Shown: positions 44,827-54,292, numbered from the stretch's first letter. The stretch: DNA of 64,000 nucleotides from Blastocatellia bacterium AA13 (GCA_003222245.1 QHVH01000024.1:1-64000), one strand, 5' to 3'. The notes: generated by a model from the sequence alone, not told the origin. Translations and numbers: made by a program.

Positions 44827-45393
44827 CAACTCGGGCGAGCGGTTGATCGAATGCAGCCGCAGGATGCCGACTCCAGTGGCAAGATAACTGAGACCCGATG
44901 CGATCACCGTCGTCGCAACAATCCAGTACAAATACGGAACGAGAAATAGGAGATAGCCGGTCGAATTCAAAGCAAGAAACGATACGATGAGTCCAAGCTC
45001 CGCGAAAGTGTTTAGCTTGCCGATGAGCGACGGCTTGAACTCGCGGTAGCGGGCCTTAAGAAACACAATCAATGATCCAAGCAGAATCGCAACGTCGCGA
45101 CCTACAACAAGCGCTGCAAGCCAGATTGGAATCGACGGTATCCCCGCCCGCGGCAGAGCCAGCACGATGTATCCGACCGTGGTCAGAATTTTGTCAGCAA
45201 GCGGATCGAGCAGCCGGCCAACCGAGCTGTGCTGATTGAACCGGCGCGCAACATATCCATCAAAGAAATCAGAGACGCTCGCCGCGAAGAATATGCCCAG
45301 CGCCAAGCCGAATGCGCCTTCGTTGACGAAATAGACGAACGGCGGGATGAGGGCGATTCTGATCAGCGTAATTATGTTGGCCAGGGTCCACAT
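44806..45393 (-). CDS. CDP-alcohol phosphatidyltransferase (PgsA-like)
   Basis: The 195-residue membrane enzyme carries the complete family signature in SDFFDGYVARRFNQHSSVGRLLDPLADK (D-x2-DG-x2-AR-x8-G-x3-D-x3-D), which binds the metal and CDP-diacylglycerol. It has about five or six hydrophobic helices. The closest fit is CDP-diacylglycerol-glycerol-3-phosphate 3-phosphatidyltransferase, which makes the precursor of phosphatidylglycerol. A cardiolipin synthase of the same fold is possible. It is the last gene of the long minus-strand operon, nine bases after the DUF58 gene. Its final codons lie inside a 23-base tandem repeat. Confidence 0.87.
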   Translation of the reverse strand: MWTLANIITLIRIALIPPFVYFVNEGAFGLALGIFFAASVSDFFDGYVARRFNQHSSVGRLLDPLADKILTTVGYIVLALPRAGIPSIPIWLAALVVGRDVAILLGSLIVFLKARYREFKPSLIGKLNTFAELGLIVSFLALNSTGYLLFLVPYLYWIVATTVIASGLSYLATGVGILRLHSINRSPELLESKQL

Positions 45394-45402
45394 ATGAGCA
45401 GG

Positions 45403-46371
45403 CTACGCGGTCATCCGGCTCTGAACGAAGTTCCGAAGAACGACATCTTCAAATCGCTCGGTCGTACTCAGCAGCGTGTATCCTATTCCCTTCCCGCGAC
45501 AAAATGTCTCGAGATCCGTAGTATATTCGGCCAGCTTCGCCTTGTACGCCTGCATAGCCCTGCCGTCTATCGTGATTTCGCACAGCTCGCCGGTCTCCGA
45601 ATCGACGAGCGCGTAGTCACCCGTTATAGCCGGCGCTAGCTCGTCGGCTGCCAGCACCTGAATCAGGTTGATGTCGAATCCGTCATACCTCAACAGCTTC
45701 AACTCTCGTCTGAAATCGCTCGAATCAAAAAAATCAGAGACGACGAACACTATACCGGCTCGGGCCGTGAGTTGATGATAGCGCCTCAACGCCGAAGCCA
45801 AATCAACAGGTCGGCCGGCGCTCTCAACGCGAGAACCATGGGCACTATCAATGTGAGGACGGTGCGAACTATCGGCGTGCTCCGGTTGGTCCGAGCCGAT
45901 CGATTCGAGAAACGAAAGCAGCGCCATCATATGGGCCCGGCCGCGCTTTGCCGAAATTCTGCGAAGCGATTCGCCTCCGAAAACAGTCAGGCCGACCATA
46001 TCGTGTCCAGCGCTTGCGATGAATGCCAAACACGCCGCCGTCCTACAGGCGAAATCAAACTTGGTCGCTTCGTCATCGAAGCGCATCGACTTGCTGCCGT
46101 CTATGAGCAGATCGACCCGAACATCCTCTTCCTCGACGAACTGCCTGAGCATAAGCCGTTCAAGCCGCGCGTAGATATTCCAATCAACATGTCTGAAGTC
46201 ATCTCCGGCTTCGTACTTGCGAAAGTCCGCGAATTCGACCGACGCGCCTCGTCGCGTGGAGCGGCGTTCTCCTCGCGTCGCGCCCGGGAAGGCCCGACGA
46301 GCCAGAATTCGTAGCCGTTCGAGTTTCCTTAGAAACGAGGGGTCGAGAAATTTCGACTTGGGTGAGGCCAT
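45403..46371 (-). CDS. DUF58 domain protein (MoxR partner)
   Basis: With the ATG at 46371 the product has 322 residues. The DUF58 core is clear: RKYEAGDDFRHVDWNIYARLERLMLRQF, followed by a von Willebrand A-like domain with DLLIDGSKSM as the MIDAS-type metal site. DUF58 proteins regularly pair with MoxR ATPases and are thought to act with them in folding or metal insertion of other proteins. It starts seven bases after the MoxR stop. A longer in-frame start would overlap the MoxR gene and is not supported. Confidence 0.87.
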   Translation of the reverse strand: MASPKSKFLDPSFLRKLERLRILARRAFPGATRGERRSTRRGASVEFADFRKYEAGDDFRHVDWNIYARLERLMLRQFVEEEDVRVDLLIDGSKSMRFDDEATKFDFACRTAACLAFIASAGHDMVGLTVFGGESLRRISAKRGRAHMMALLSFLESIGSDQPEHADSSHRPHIDSAHGSRVESAGRPVDLASALRRYHQLTARAGIVFVVSDFFDSSDFRRELKLLRYDGFDINLIQVLAADELAPAITGDYALVDSETGELCEITIDGRAMQAYKAKLAEYTTDLETFCRGKGIGYTLLSTTERFEDVVLRNFVQSRMTA

Positions 46372-46378
46372 GGTGCGC

Positions 46379-47404
46379 TCAACTTCGAGCAACGCGAGTG
46401 GAGAGATCGGACACGGACTCAACCACGTCGTCCAGGAGCGCATCGGTCGCAATGCCGTCGGCTTCGCCTTCGAAGTTCAGGATAATCCGATGCCGCAACG
46501 CGGGTTTGGCGCCTTCGATAATATCCGACGTACTCACATTGAATCTGCCGGCGAGCAGCGCTCGCGCCTTGGCAGTGAGCACGATCGCCTGCGCGCCTCG
46601 TGGACTCGCGCCGAACCGAACATATTTATTTATCGAGTCAGGAGCGCCCGGCGTGGACGGATGAGTGCGAAGCACAAGGTCGACCGCGAGCCCCTCGACG
46701 TGCGGCGCGATTATCACCTCGCGCGCGAGTTTTTGCATATCGAGAAGCTCTTCGGGAGAGAGTACACGGCTCGCGTGCGGCGTAGACTCCGTCGTCGTGC
46801 GCCGCAGCACCTCGATCAAGCCTTCGCGAGAAGGAGCATTGATGACGAGTTTGAAGATGAAGCGATCCAGTTGAGCTTCGGGCAGCGGGTAGGTGCCTTC
46901 CATCTCGATGGGGTTCTGTGTCGCGAGCACGAAGAATACGCCGTCAAGCTTGTGGGTAGCGCCGCCGACGGTCACCTGCCGTTCCTGCATCGCTTCAAGC
47001 AGCGCCGATTGGGTCTTTGGCGTGGCGCGATTTATTTCGTCCGCGAGAAGGAGATTCGTAAACACGGGTCCGGACTGAAAGCGAAACAGCTTTTCTCCGG
47101 AGTCGCCTTCAATTATGACGTTAGTCCCGACGATGTCGGCCGGCATCAGATCCGGAGTGAACTGCACTCTCGCGAACCGGAGATCCATCGTCTCGCCGAG
47201 GGTGCGCATCAGCAGGGTCTTTCCCAATCCGGGGACCCCTTCCAGGAGCACGTGTCCGCCCGCGATAAGCGCAAGAAGCGTCTGTTTGACGATGGCGTCC
47301 TGGCCTACTATTACGCGGCCGAGCTCGGAAGTGAGCGATTCGAATTTTTGCGCGTAGGAATCAACGCGATTCTTGATGTCTCCTAATGATTGCGAGGTGT
47401 CCAT
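46379..47404 (-). CDS. MoxR family AAA+ ATPase
   Basis: The 341-residue ATPase has Walker A GVPGLGKT, Walker B LLADEIN, the segment ALLEAMQERQVTVGG and the arginine-finger region ENPIEMEGTYPLPEAQLDRF-like sequence (NPIEMEGTYPLPE). MoxR proteins form hexameric rings and work as chaperone-like machines with DUF58/VWA partners, here encoded directly downstream. A DinB gene precedes it by 14 bases. The longest competing frame on the opposite strand (46217-47386) is a shadow. Confidence 0.92.
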   Translation of the reverse strand: MDTSQSLGDIKNRVDSYAQKFESLTSELGRVIVGQDAIVKQTLLALIAGGHVLLEGVPGLGKTLLMRTLGETMDLRFARVQFTPDLMPADIVGTNVIIEGDSGEKLFRFQSGPVFTNLLLADEINRATPKTQSALLEAMQERQVTVGGATHKLDGVFFVLATQNPIEMEGTYPLPEAQLDRFIFKLVINAPSREGLIEVLRRTTTESTPHASRVLSPEELLDMQKLAREVIIAPHVEGLAVDLVLRTHPSTPGAPDSINKYVRFGASPRGAQAIVLTAKARALLAGRFNVSTSDIIEGAKPALRHRIILNFEGEADGIATDALLDDVVESVSDLSTRVARS

Positions 47405-47418
47405 TATTATTCAAACAG

Positions 47419-47901
47419 CTACCAGGACATCTTGAGCCGCGCTATGTCTTTCATCTGTAGCAGGTGGTTGAGATCGTGTTCCTTCTGCATGACCACGAGC
47501 TGCTCTACGCTCAGAGGGCCGGTTCGTTCGTGCATTCCGGCTCGATCCCACTGATCGGGCGGGAGTGATTCCAGCAATGTAATCGACTCTTCTCGCAGCT
47601 GCTTGAATTCGGTGAGGACCGCGTGCGCGTCCTGATTCAAATAATCTCCTTCGGCGGCGGCGCGGTTTTGATCCATTTCCTGGAATACGGGATTCTGCTC
47701 GGTGATGAATTTTTTATAGCGGACGACGAACGCGATACTCTCAGAGTCTCGCAGATGACATATGAGCTCGGTCAACGACCACTTGCCGGGGATTGGGCTC
47801 CAGCGAAGCGACTCCGCATCGAGATCACGAAAGAGATCGGCTATTTCGTTCGGCAGCGATTTCAGGTTCCAGATGAGTCTGTCTTTTTCACGCTGATCCA
47901 T
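47419..47901 (-). CDS. DinB family protein
   Basis: The 160-residue protein has the four-helix DinB/YfiT-like bundle. The helix 2 segment KWSLTELICHLRDSE contains the first metal-ligand histidine and KEHDLNHLLQM carries the other two (H-x3-H pattern). Family members bind a divalent metal and include mycothiol- or bacillithiol-dependent transferases; most have no assigned reaction. It sits nine bases downstream of the DUF4175-like gene and upstream of MoxR in the operon, which gives no clear hint about its substrate. Confidence 0.82.
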   Translation of the reverse strand: MDQREKDRLIWNLKSLPNEIADLFRDLDAESLRWSPIPGKWSLTELICHLRDSESIAFVVRYKKFITEQNPVFQEMDQNRAAAEGDYLNQDAHAVLTEFKQLREESITLLESLPPDQWDRAGMHERTGPLSVEQLVVMQKEHDLNHLLQMKDIARLKMSW

Positions 47902-47910
47902 GATGTCTCT

Positions 47911-49968
47911 CTACTGCTTCTTCTTTGCATCCGGGTTTATCGAGTCAAAATAGTTAGTGACCAGCGAGCGCATGTTCGCCGGCACCCGGCTCCGTTCGAC
48001 GGACTGTTCCGCCTCGCGTCGATAACGGGGATACACATCCGTGTACGGCACTTTGGAAGGCGCCGCGCCGGGCTTAGCATTTGTGTATAGTATCTCGCCC
48101 TTACGACCACGAGTGGGCTTGAGAGATTCCTTTGGCGCGCCCTGTCGAGCGATGGGAGATTGCTTCTTCTGATCGTCGCTGGCCGAGGCCCAGGGGTTCA
48201 CTTTTTTGCCGCCCCTTGCGCCGCCGGCCGTATCATTGCCTTTGCCCTGATCGCCAAATTCCTTTTGCAGATCCTTGATCAGACCTCCGACCATCTGCCG
48301 GACATCGCGGTTCTCCATCATCATCTCGCCAGTCGCTTTCAGTTCGTTCAGAAGCTGCTCCTGTCCCTTGAGCGCCTGAGCCAGTTGTTCGATCTGTTCG
48401 GGAGTAATCTTAGAAGCAAGTTCCTCAGCCGTCTTTCGAAGCTGCTCCGATTGCGCGATCTTCGCGAGATCTTTTGCGAGCGATTCGGCGCTCTTCCGAA
48501 TCTGATCGAGATCGCCTTTGCTCAACTGATCCGCACGCAATTGCGCGGCCTTCTTTAGCAGTTCTTCCGAGAGCGCGGGAGCGAGCTTATCGGCATTCTT
48601 CGCGGCGAGATCCGCGGCCTTTCCGACAACTTGATCCGTGAGCGGGTTGCTCTGATCGCTCCCGGCGGCGTCAGGCTTTGAGGGGTTCTTGTCAACGGCC
48701 TGATTTCCGGCCGATGCATCCCTGGAATCAGCCGCGCCGGTCACGGGCGGCTTCGTTTGGTTGCCTTCTCGCCGCGCCTGCTGCTCTTTCGTTTCGCCGG
48801 CTTCGGCCTTCGCCGAAACGTCGCTCTTTTTAGCCGAGCCTAAAGAGTCCCTTTTGTCGGATGCTGTATCCGTTTTAGCGGAGTCTCCTCGATCATCTCT
48901 CTTTGACACTGTAGCCGGCTTAGCAGACTCGCTTCTGTCATCCTTCTTAACTGACCCATCCTGCTTTCTGGCTGAGCTATCCTGCGACTCGAGTTGCTTT
49001 GCCTGAACGGATTCAGGCTGGCCCTTCTCGCCCTTCTCATTCCCGGCCGCGTCGGGCTTCGGAGTGGATTTCAGGGCGGGTCGAAGACTGCGCTCGGCGA
49101 GCCCGACTATTTCATCCGCGCGTGTCTGCTTCAGTGCATCGTTCCTCTCGCGAATGCGGTATTCCAGCACGTTGAGTTTCTTTAACGCCTCAGCCTGGAC
49201 TTGGGCTACATCGCGTCGCCTGGCGGGATCGGCGGCCATTTCTTTAAGGCTTCGGCCAATCTCGCGCTGCTCCGTGGCCAGCTTCGCTGTTTCAGTAGCG
49301 GGGTCGACCTGGCTTTGAATGCGTTCGGACGAAGCTTCCAGCCGAGTGCCCGCGGCTTCGACGGCGGCGAGGCCGCTTTCATCGGCCGGTGTTAGCACGA
49401 CGGGCCGAATAGAAACTGCCGCGATAGCAAAAAGGGATGCAATAAGCGCCACGGCCGAAAGGCCCGCGGCCTCGAAGCACCTGATGGACTTCGCGAAGCT
49501 CGGCGATCGATACGGAACCACGTCGGCGGGTTTCACGCCTTCGATTCGGCGCGCCGCATCCTCCACCAACGCCGATTCAATCGCACTCAACGGCTGATCG
49601 CGATCAAGAACGTTTCGAGCGGAGGTGATTCGATCTTCCAGACCTAGAGTGCGATCTATTTCGAAAGAGCTGTCGCAATGAGCGATGTGCAAGCCGGAAG
49701 CGCAGCCGCGTCTACGCCGGTGAACCAACTCAACGACTCCCGCCAGCAGGAGCGCCCCTCCCACCAGCGCAATCGCAATTGTCCGTCCGCTCAGGCGGCT
49801 CAACGCGGAGCTGAACCCGGGTGTCAGTCTGATCAGAACCGCGCCTATCAACGATCCGAGCGCAATGCCGGACAGCACTAACAGAAGAGTGTCCTGGAGC
49901 GCGAGCAGTTTCAGGCGACGCGCTACTCGCGTTTCTACATTTTTGATTGTAAGGATTGCTTCTTCCAA
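47911..49968 (-). CDS. Large membrane-anchored DUF4175-like protein
   Basis: The start is a TTG at 49968 with AGAGG upstream; the 685-residue product has three membrane segments near residues 25-50, 62-82 and 168-190. Residues about 290-440 are a low-complexity, charged region with loosely repeated SAK and KRD/DKRD patterns. After it comes a coiled-coil-rich part (about 460-590) and a basic C-terminus. The N-terminal pair of helices and the following LGLEDRITSARNVLD segment recall DUF4175 proteins that accompany MoxR/DUF58 genes. I cannot name a function. It probably tethers a complex to the membrane. Confidence 0.65.
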   Translation of the reverse strand: MEEAILTIKNVETRVARRLKLLALQDTLLLVLSGIALGSLIGAVLIRLTPGFSSALSRLSGRTIAIALVGGALLLAGVVELVHRRRRGCASGLHIAHCDSSFEIDRTLGLEDRITSARNVLDRDQPLSAIESALVEDAARRIEGVKPADVVPYRSPSFAKSIRCFEAAGLSAVALIASLFAIAAVSIRPVVLTPADESGLAAVEAAGTRLEASSERIQSQVDPATETAKLATEQREIGRSLKEMAADPARRRDVAQVQAEALKKLNVLEYRIRERNDALKQTRADEIVGLAERSLRPALKSTPKPDAAGNEKGEKGQPESVQAKQLESQDSSARKQDGSVKKDDRSESAKPATVSKRDDRGDSAKTDTASDKRDSLGSAKKSDVSAKAEAGETKEQQARREGNQTKPPVTGAADSRDASAGNQAVDKNPSKPDAAGSDQSNPLTDQVVGKAADLAAKNADKLAPALSEELLKKAAQLRADQLSKGDLDQIRKSAESLAKDLAKIAQSEQLRKTAEELASKITPEQIEQLAQALKGQEQLLNELKATGEMMMENRDVRQMVGGLIKDLQKEFGDQGKGNDTAGGARGGKKVNPWASASDDQKKQSPIARQGAPKESLKPTRGRKGEILYTNAKPGAAPSKVPYTDVYPRYRREAEQSVERSRVPANMRSLVTNYFDSINPDAKKKQ

Positions 49969-49989
49969 AGCCGCCTCTGATCGCGCCGC

Positions 49990-50820
49990 TTACACCCAGT
50001 TTCTGGCGTTTCGAAGCCGGCGCAAGCTCAAGTAAAGACTGGAAATCATCAGCAGGAGATAGAATACCACCTGTGAAAGCCAGATCGGAACACTTCGCAG
50101 CCACACGTTATTCGGCATAGGAAAACCGGGAATCAGCGATGCAACAGCCGCGAACGGGTTGGTCCTGAGAAGTAAAAACGTCACGTTGATGAAGGTGCTC
50201 GACGGACCCCCGGTGAAGCTCGCCGACAACGCGGTGAAAAACAATGCCAGCGCGGGCATCGCCGCTACCAGCACGATGACCGTCAGAATGCTCACCAACT
50301 GCGACACTACGCTTCGCTTGATCAATGTCGACCAGAGAAAGCTGAACGAGCAGTAAGTCACGCCCTGAACGATCATGATCAGGTATGCGATGGCAATGTC
50401 TCCCATCGAAACGCCGCCCATTGAATAGGTCAGGCTTATCAGCGGAACCGAACCGAACAGAGTGAGCAAGAGATAGGAGAGAGCGGCTCCGACTTTGCCG
50501 AACAGAATCGTAGTCGGCTTGGCGAGGGAGACAATAAGCAAATCGAAGGTCTGCTGCTCGCGCTCAAACGACACGGCGCTCGCGGAAAACGTAGGCGCGA
50601 TCAGACAGATTAAACCCATCTGAACGTAGATCAGCACGGGAGTCAGCACGATTCCTGCCTGATTCACCAGGGTCGCCGGGGCGTTCTTAGACAGCACAAG
50701 ATAGATCAGGCCGACGATTATGCTGAGCAGCGTGACATATCCGGTCAGGACAAGGAACGCCCGCATCCCCCGCATTCGCGAGCGCATTTCTTTGATCAGA
50801 ATTGGATTCGAGAATCTCAT
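49990..50820 (-). CDS. ABC-2 type transporter permease
   Basis: The 276-residue protein begins with a short cytoplasmic segment (NPILIKEMRSRMRG) and has six hydrophobic helices, the pattern of ABC-2 permeases. The segment FEREQQTFDLLIVSLAKPTTILFGK after the second helix is a common motif of this group. It is encoded nine bases after the ATPase gene and would be its membrane partner. In related MoxR/DUF58 clusters such transporters have unknown cargo. Six-helix permeases paired with this type of ATPase can export lipids, polymers or drugs. Confidence 0.85.
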   Translation of the reverse strand: MRFSNPILIKEMRSRMRGMRAFLVLTGYVTLLSIIVGLIYLVLSKNAPATLVNQAGIVLTPVLIYVQMGLICLIAPTFSASAVSFEREQQTFDLLIVSLAKPTTILFGKVGAALSYLLLTLFGSVPLISLTYSMGGVSMGDIAIAYLIMIVQGVTYCSFSFLWSTLIKRSVVSQLVSILTVIVLVAAMPALALFFTALSASFTGGPSSTFINVTFLLLRTNPFAAVASLIPGFPMPNNVWLRSVPIWLSQVVFYLLLMISSLYLSLRRLRNARNWV

Positions 50821-50829
50821 ATCGATAAT

Positions 50830-51756
50830 TCAGGCAACCGCGCCGCGGGTTATCTTCAGGAAAATGTCTTCAAGATCGGCGCTCGCCGGCGTAAAGGCGG
50901 TCAGCCTGACGCCGCGATTGATCAGATACTCGAGCACCTGATCGACATCGTCCGTCGCACCGGTGAACTCAGCGTGCACGACGCGGCCGTCCGAAGTCGC
51001 TCGGGTTATGTCCTCGCGTTCTTCAAGCACCTGAATCGCCGCAAGCGGGTCGCCTTTAACCGTGATCTCGATGACTACGTTGCCGGAGAGAGCGGCGGTG
51101 ATTTCGTCGATCCGGCCCGCCGCCAGCATCTTTCCGCGTTCGATGATTCCTATGGAGCTGCAAAAGTCGGCGAGCTCGGTGAGAATGTGCGAAGAGACGA
51201 GAATCGTCTTGCCCATCCGGCAAAGCTCGCGAATAAGCTCGCGAATCTCTATGCGAGCGTGCGGATCGAGCCCCGAAGCGGGCTCATCGAGCAATAGCAC
51301 GTCGGGATCGTGCAACAGTGTTTTTGCCAGACAGAGCCGCTGCTTCATTCCGCGAGAAAGGCTCATTACCTGGGCGTTGTATTTGATCGTGAGATCGGTA
51401 AGCTCGAGAACGTCGTTGATGATCCCTTTTCTTCGCGACGGTTCGACTTGATAGAGCGCGGCGAAATAATCGAGGTACTCCCACACCAACAGGTCTTCGT
51501 ATACGCCGAAGCTATCGGGCATGTAGCCGATGATCCGCCGAACCTCTCTAGGCTGCCGGACTATGTCGAAGCCCCCGACGCTCAACGTTCCCTCGGTTGG
51601 AAGGCTGAGCGTCGCCAGCATTTTGATCGTCGTAGTCTTGCCCGCGCCGTTCGGACCGATAAACCCGAATACTTCTCCCTTTCCAATCTCGAGGTTGACA
51701 GCGTCAACCGCGGTGAAGTCTCCGAAGGTCTTGGTCACGTTTTCGATCTTGATCAT
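50830..51756 (-). CDS. ABC-2 type transporter ATPase
   Basis: The 308-residue ATP-binding subunit has Walker A GPNGAGKTT, signature LSRGMKQRL, Walker B VLLLDEPASGLDP and the switch histidine in LVSSHILTE. A C-terminal domain of about 90 residues (from about 215) follows the nucleotide-binding fold, as in CcmA/NatA-like ATPases. The permease gene lies directly downstream. The 90 bases between this gene and the preceding one contain a 17-base tandem duplication. Confidence 0.92.
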   Translation of the reverse strand: MIKIENVTKTFGDFTAVDAVNLEIGKGEVFGFIGPNGAGKTTTIKMLATLSLPTEGTLSVGGFDIVRQPREVRRIIGYMPDSFGVYEDLLVWEYLDYFAALYQVEPSRRKGIINDVLELTDLTIKYNAQVMSLSRGMKQRLCLAKTLLHDPDVLLLDEPASGLDPHARIEIRELIRELCRMGKTILVSSHILTELADFCSSIGIIERGKMLAAGRIDEITAALSGNVVIEITVKGDPLAAIQVLEEREDITRATSDGRVVHAEFTGATDDVDQVLEYLINRGVRLTAFTPASADLEDIFLKITRGAVA

Positions 51757-51757
51757 T

Positions 51758-51791
51758 GTGAACTCTCAAGCTTCGTGAACTCTCAAGCTTC
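51758..51791. repeat. 17-base tandem duplication
   Basis: GTGAACTCTCAAGCTTC occurs twice without a gap (51758-51774 and 51775-51791), immediately upstream of the ABC ATPase start on its minus-strand leader. It probably arose by local slippage and may alter the spacing of leader elements. Confidence 0.85.
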
Positions 51792-51846
51792 GCGAAAAGC
51801 AGAGCCGCGAGATTGATCTCGCTTACGCTCGAATTTCGCGTCCCCC

Positions 51847-54057
51847 TCAAAGATGAATCAGGTAGAGAGTCTTGCTTTTTCTGCGCACCGAACCGTGGAA
51901 CTCAACGTTGATTGGGCTCGCGTCGCTAAAACCGACAAGTATCGGCCGGCTCGCCCGCTTCTGCGCGCCGCCCATTTGAGTATTGGCTCCGCTCGGACCG
52001 GCGAAGCCGGCGACTTCAGCAACCGAGTCGAGGCGCTCTTCAACATCACCGAAGATCTTGCTCTCGGTATCGTCGGTTCCCAACTTCGGCCGATACCAGT
52101 TGGAAAAGGTGCTGGGCGAGGGCCTCGCAATCTCGATCTGTTTGCTCTCCCCCGGCAGCAGATCAAACAGGTCGGAAGTTCCAGCGGGAGTGAGCACAAC
52201 TGCCTTGTTGAAAGCGGCGGCTGAAAGATTCCTCACCGCGATTGTCGAACCGCCGCCCACCTGTTCAATGGACACCAGCGGCTTCGCTCCGTCGCGCGCG
52301 CTTCTCGTGTTCATCAAGCCGTGCGTCCACTTGTTCATCTCGACCCGGAGGAGATCGCCTGCCGATGCGCGCTCTACTTCGTATGGATCGGATGACTGAT
52401 TATTGGCTTCATTGAGGACGGTATCGTGGCCGGGAAAGCTGATTTCGTGCGTGCCCTTTGAGTTGGGACTGAAGAGCAGGGCCCCGCTCGTTCGCTCGAT
52501 GCCCTCCGGCTGATACAACTCAACGACCGTTGTCTCCGCTTCGGTCGAGTCCCAGCCGCGACTGAATTGCGCGAAGGTGACTCCCGCGGCTGTAAACAGA
52601 ATGACGACGGCGGGAATCGTGAGCCACGCGAGATCCAGCTTCTTGAGCAATCTGAGAGCGATGTAATTCAAGGGGCCGACGCTGACAATGTAAAAGAGAA
52701 GAAAGAACAGAAAGTAAGTTGAGGAAAGCGGCTCAATTCCCGCGAGCTTGAAAAGCGAATCCTGAAGTCCGCCGTGATTGCTTCTTCTGCCGCCCATCCA
52801 CGGCGGCGTGCGCCTCGCGTTCGCTTCGGCGGCCGGCAAAAGGAGATCGTTCCACAAAGCCTTGCTGCCGGACCATGATCTGTATGGATTGAGCTTCGGA
52901 TTGACAGCTACAAATCGCACGAGACCCGAGCCGTAAGAACGCTCCGCCGCCAGCGGTTGTTCGAGAGTGCCCATCAACAATGAAGAGCCGGAACGAAGGC
53001 CTGAACTCATGATCAAGATCGCGTCGCTCGTATCGAATCGGCCGTAGGCGGCATTCAACTCGCTCAATGAGCCGACTGTCGCGTTTCCTTTCAAATCAAC
53101 CGGCGACAAGTCATCCAGTCCCGTAGAACGGAGACCGACTACATCGGCGCCTCCCGTGATAACCAACAAGCCGCCGCCGGCAACCCATAAGCGCAGAGCG
53201 CGCGCTTGATCGGCGGTCAACTGGCCCAGCGGCCGATCTCCCAACACTATCGCGCTCAGCGCATCGTAAGAGACGGTGTCGCGCGGCAGATCTTCGGTTT
53301 GTATTACGATAGGCTGCGCTCCCGCTGGTTGTTGCTGGCCGAAGCCGCGATTCCTGCCCCGTGAAGGCGGGGCCGCGGGCTCGATCGGTGTATCCGGCTC
53401 TCTCGGGGATTGATCGCCGCCGGCGGTAGACGCCTTGAATGGCTCACGACCGGCGGGCCTTCCGAGTTGCGCTGAAGAAATAACGTTTAGAGTTGCCGAG
53501 TCTGAATCGACTACCGCGATGTCGAGCCTGTCATTCCAGCCGAAATTCTGTCGCTCGATTTTTACCGACGTTGCTGCTACGACCGAGCCGTCCCGTCTCA
53601 CGAGGGAGACCTCGGGATCCTTCTGCGACGAGTTGAGGAACACGGGAAGCTCGTAGTATTGCCGCGAGCCTGACGGCAGTTGAACTTCGGTCGAGAATTC
53701 CCTTCCCTGCGGACCGTTCGGGTATTCGCTTCGAATGATCAGCTTGCCCGAGACCGGTTCCGCGTCATTGGCGAGTGAGACTCTGAAAGGAACCCAGCCG
53801 CCGACGTAGTTATTAACAGCAAGTCCGCCGAAACCGGCTTTGACGGATAGGTCGACGCCCTTCATTGCGGGCCTTGTTTCAGGCTCTTCCGACTGTGCGT
53901 GCAGGCTTGGCCAAAAGGCGCTTGAGAGCAGGATCGCAATGCCGGCAAGCCCCCCGACCCTTCGAAGGAACGGGCTCCTAAAGAGCCGCGAGCTCGTTGA
54001 GAGCGACATCGCCGATCCCACTCCGCGGACCTTCTTTGACTGATCGCGTGTTGTCAT
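51847..54057 (-). CDS. Large exported membrane protein with GATase-like domain
   Basis: I set the start at the ATG at 54057 (736 residues). ATG 54009 is the main alternative and also keeps the signal-anchor that follows (LRRVGGLAGIAILLSSAFWP). A beta-rich region of about 200 residues is followed by a proline/glycine linker. Then comes a class I glutamine-amidotransferase-like fold (DALSAIVLGDRPLGQL, LWVAGGGLLVITGG), which lacks an obvious catalytic cysteine. Two membrane helices lie near residues 475-525 (YFLFFLLFYIVSVGPLNYI and LTIPAVVILF). A second beta-rich part ends the chain. This layout is typical of exported proteins encoded with MoxR, DUF58 and ABC-2 genes. It is the first gene of the putative eight-gene operon. 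Confidence 0.7.
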   Translation of the reverse strand: MTTRDQSKKVRGVGSAMSLSTSSRLFRSPFLRRVGGLAGIAILLSSAFWPSLHAQSEEPETRPAMKGVDLSVKAGFGGLAVNNYVGGWVPFRVSLANDAEPVSGKLIIRSEYPNGPQGREFSTEVQLPSGSRQYYELPVFLNSSQKDPEVSLVRRDGSVVAATSVKIERQNFGWNDRLDIAVVDSDSATLNVISSAQLGRPAGREPFKASTAGGDQSPREPDTPIEPAAPPSRGRNRGFGQQQPAGAQPIVIQTEDLPRDTVSYDALSAIVLGDRPLGQLTADQARALRLWVAGGGLLVITGGADVVGLRSTGLDDLSPVDLKGNATVGSLSELNAAYGRFDTSDAILIMSSGLRSGSSLLMGTLEQPLAAERSYGSGLVRFVAVNPKLNPYRSWSGSKALWNDLLLPAAEANARRTPPWMGGRRSNHGGLQDSLFKLAGIEPLSSTYFLFFLLFYIVSVGPLNYIALRLLKKLDLAWLTIPAVVILFTAAGVTFAQFSRGWDSTEAETTVVELYQPEGIERTSGALLFSPNSKGTHEISFPGHDTVLNEANNQSSDPYEVERASAGDLLRVEMNKWTHGLMNTRSARDGAKPLVSIEQVGGGSTIAVRNLSAAAFNKAVVLTPAGTSDLFDLLPGESKQIEIARPSPSTFSNWYRPKLGTDDTESKIFGDVEERLDSVAEVAGFAGPSGANTQMGGAQKRASRPILVGFSDASPINVEFHGSVRRKSKTLYLIHL

Positions 54058-54264
54058 CTGGTATCTGTGTCGGGTCTCCGCCGCAAGAAAATCGGCGGTG
54101 CGTCTATTGGTTCGTTCACTATACAATCCCACTCACATACGATTCAATGCCTCTAAAGTTCCGGTCAGAACCCTGAGCGAATAGACAATACAAACCTGGC
54201 AGCCGTTTGAAATTGTTCGGCGATAACGCGCGAACGTTCTCGTTACATCCGATTTACGCAACAA

Positions 54265-54292
54265 TATGGCGTCGCTCATATGGCGTCGCTCA
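54265..54292. repeat. 14-base tandem duplication before the TIR gene
   Basis: TATGGCGTCGCTCA is present twice back to back (54265-54278, 54279-54292), in the 386-base divergent gap 54058-54443 between the operon and the TIR-Nudix gene. An in-frame extension of the TIR gene to 54207 would read through it, but has no domain and no ribosome binding site. The gap presumably holds the promoters of both units; no clear boxes were found. Confidence 0.8.

Noticed and set aside
46217-47386. 389-residue open frame on the plus strand opposite MoxR
   Set aside because: It is a shadow of the MoxR gene, whose motifs are complete; the plus-strand product is Arg-rich with no domain.
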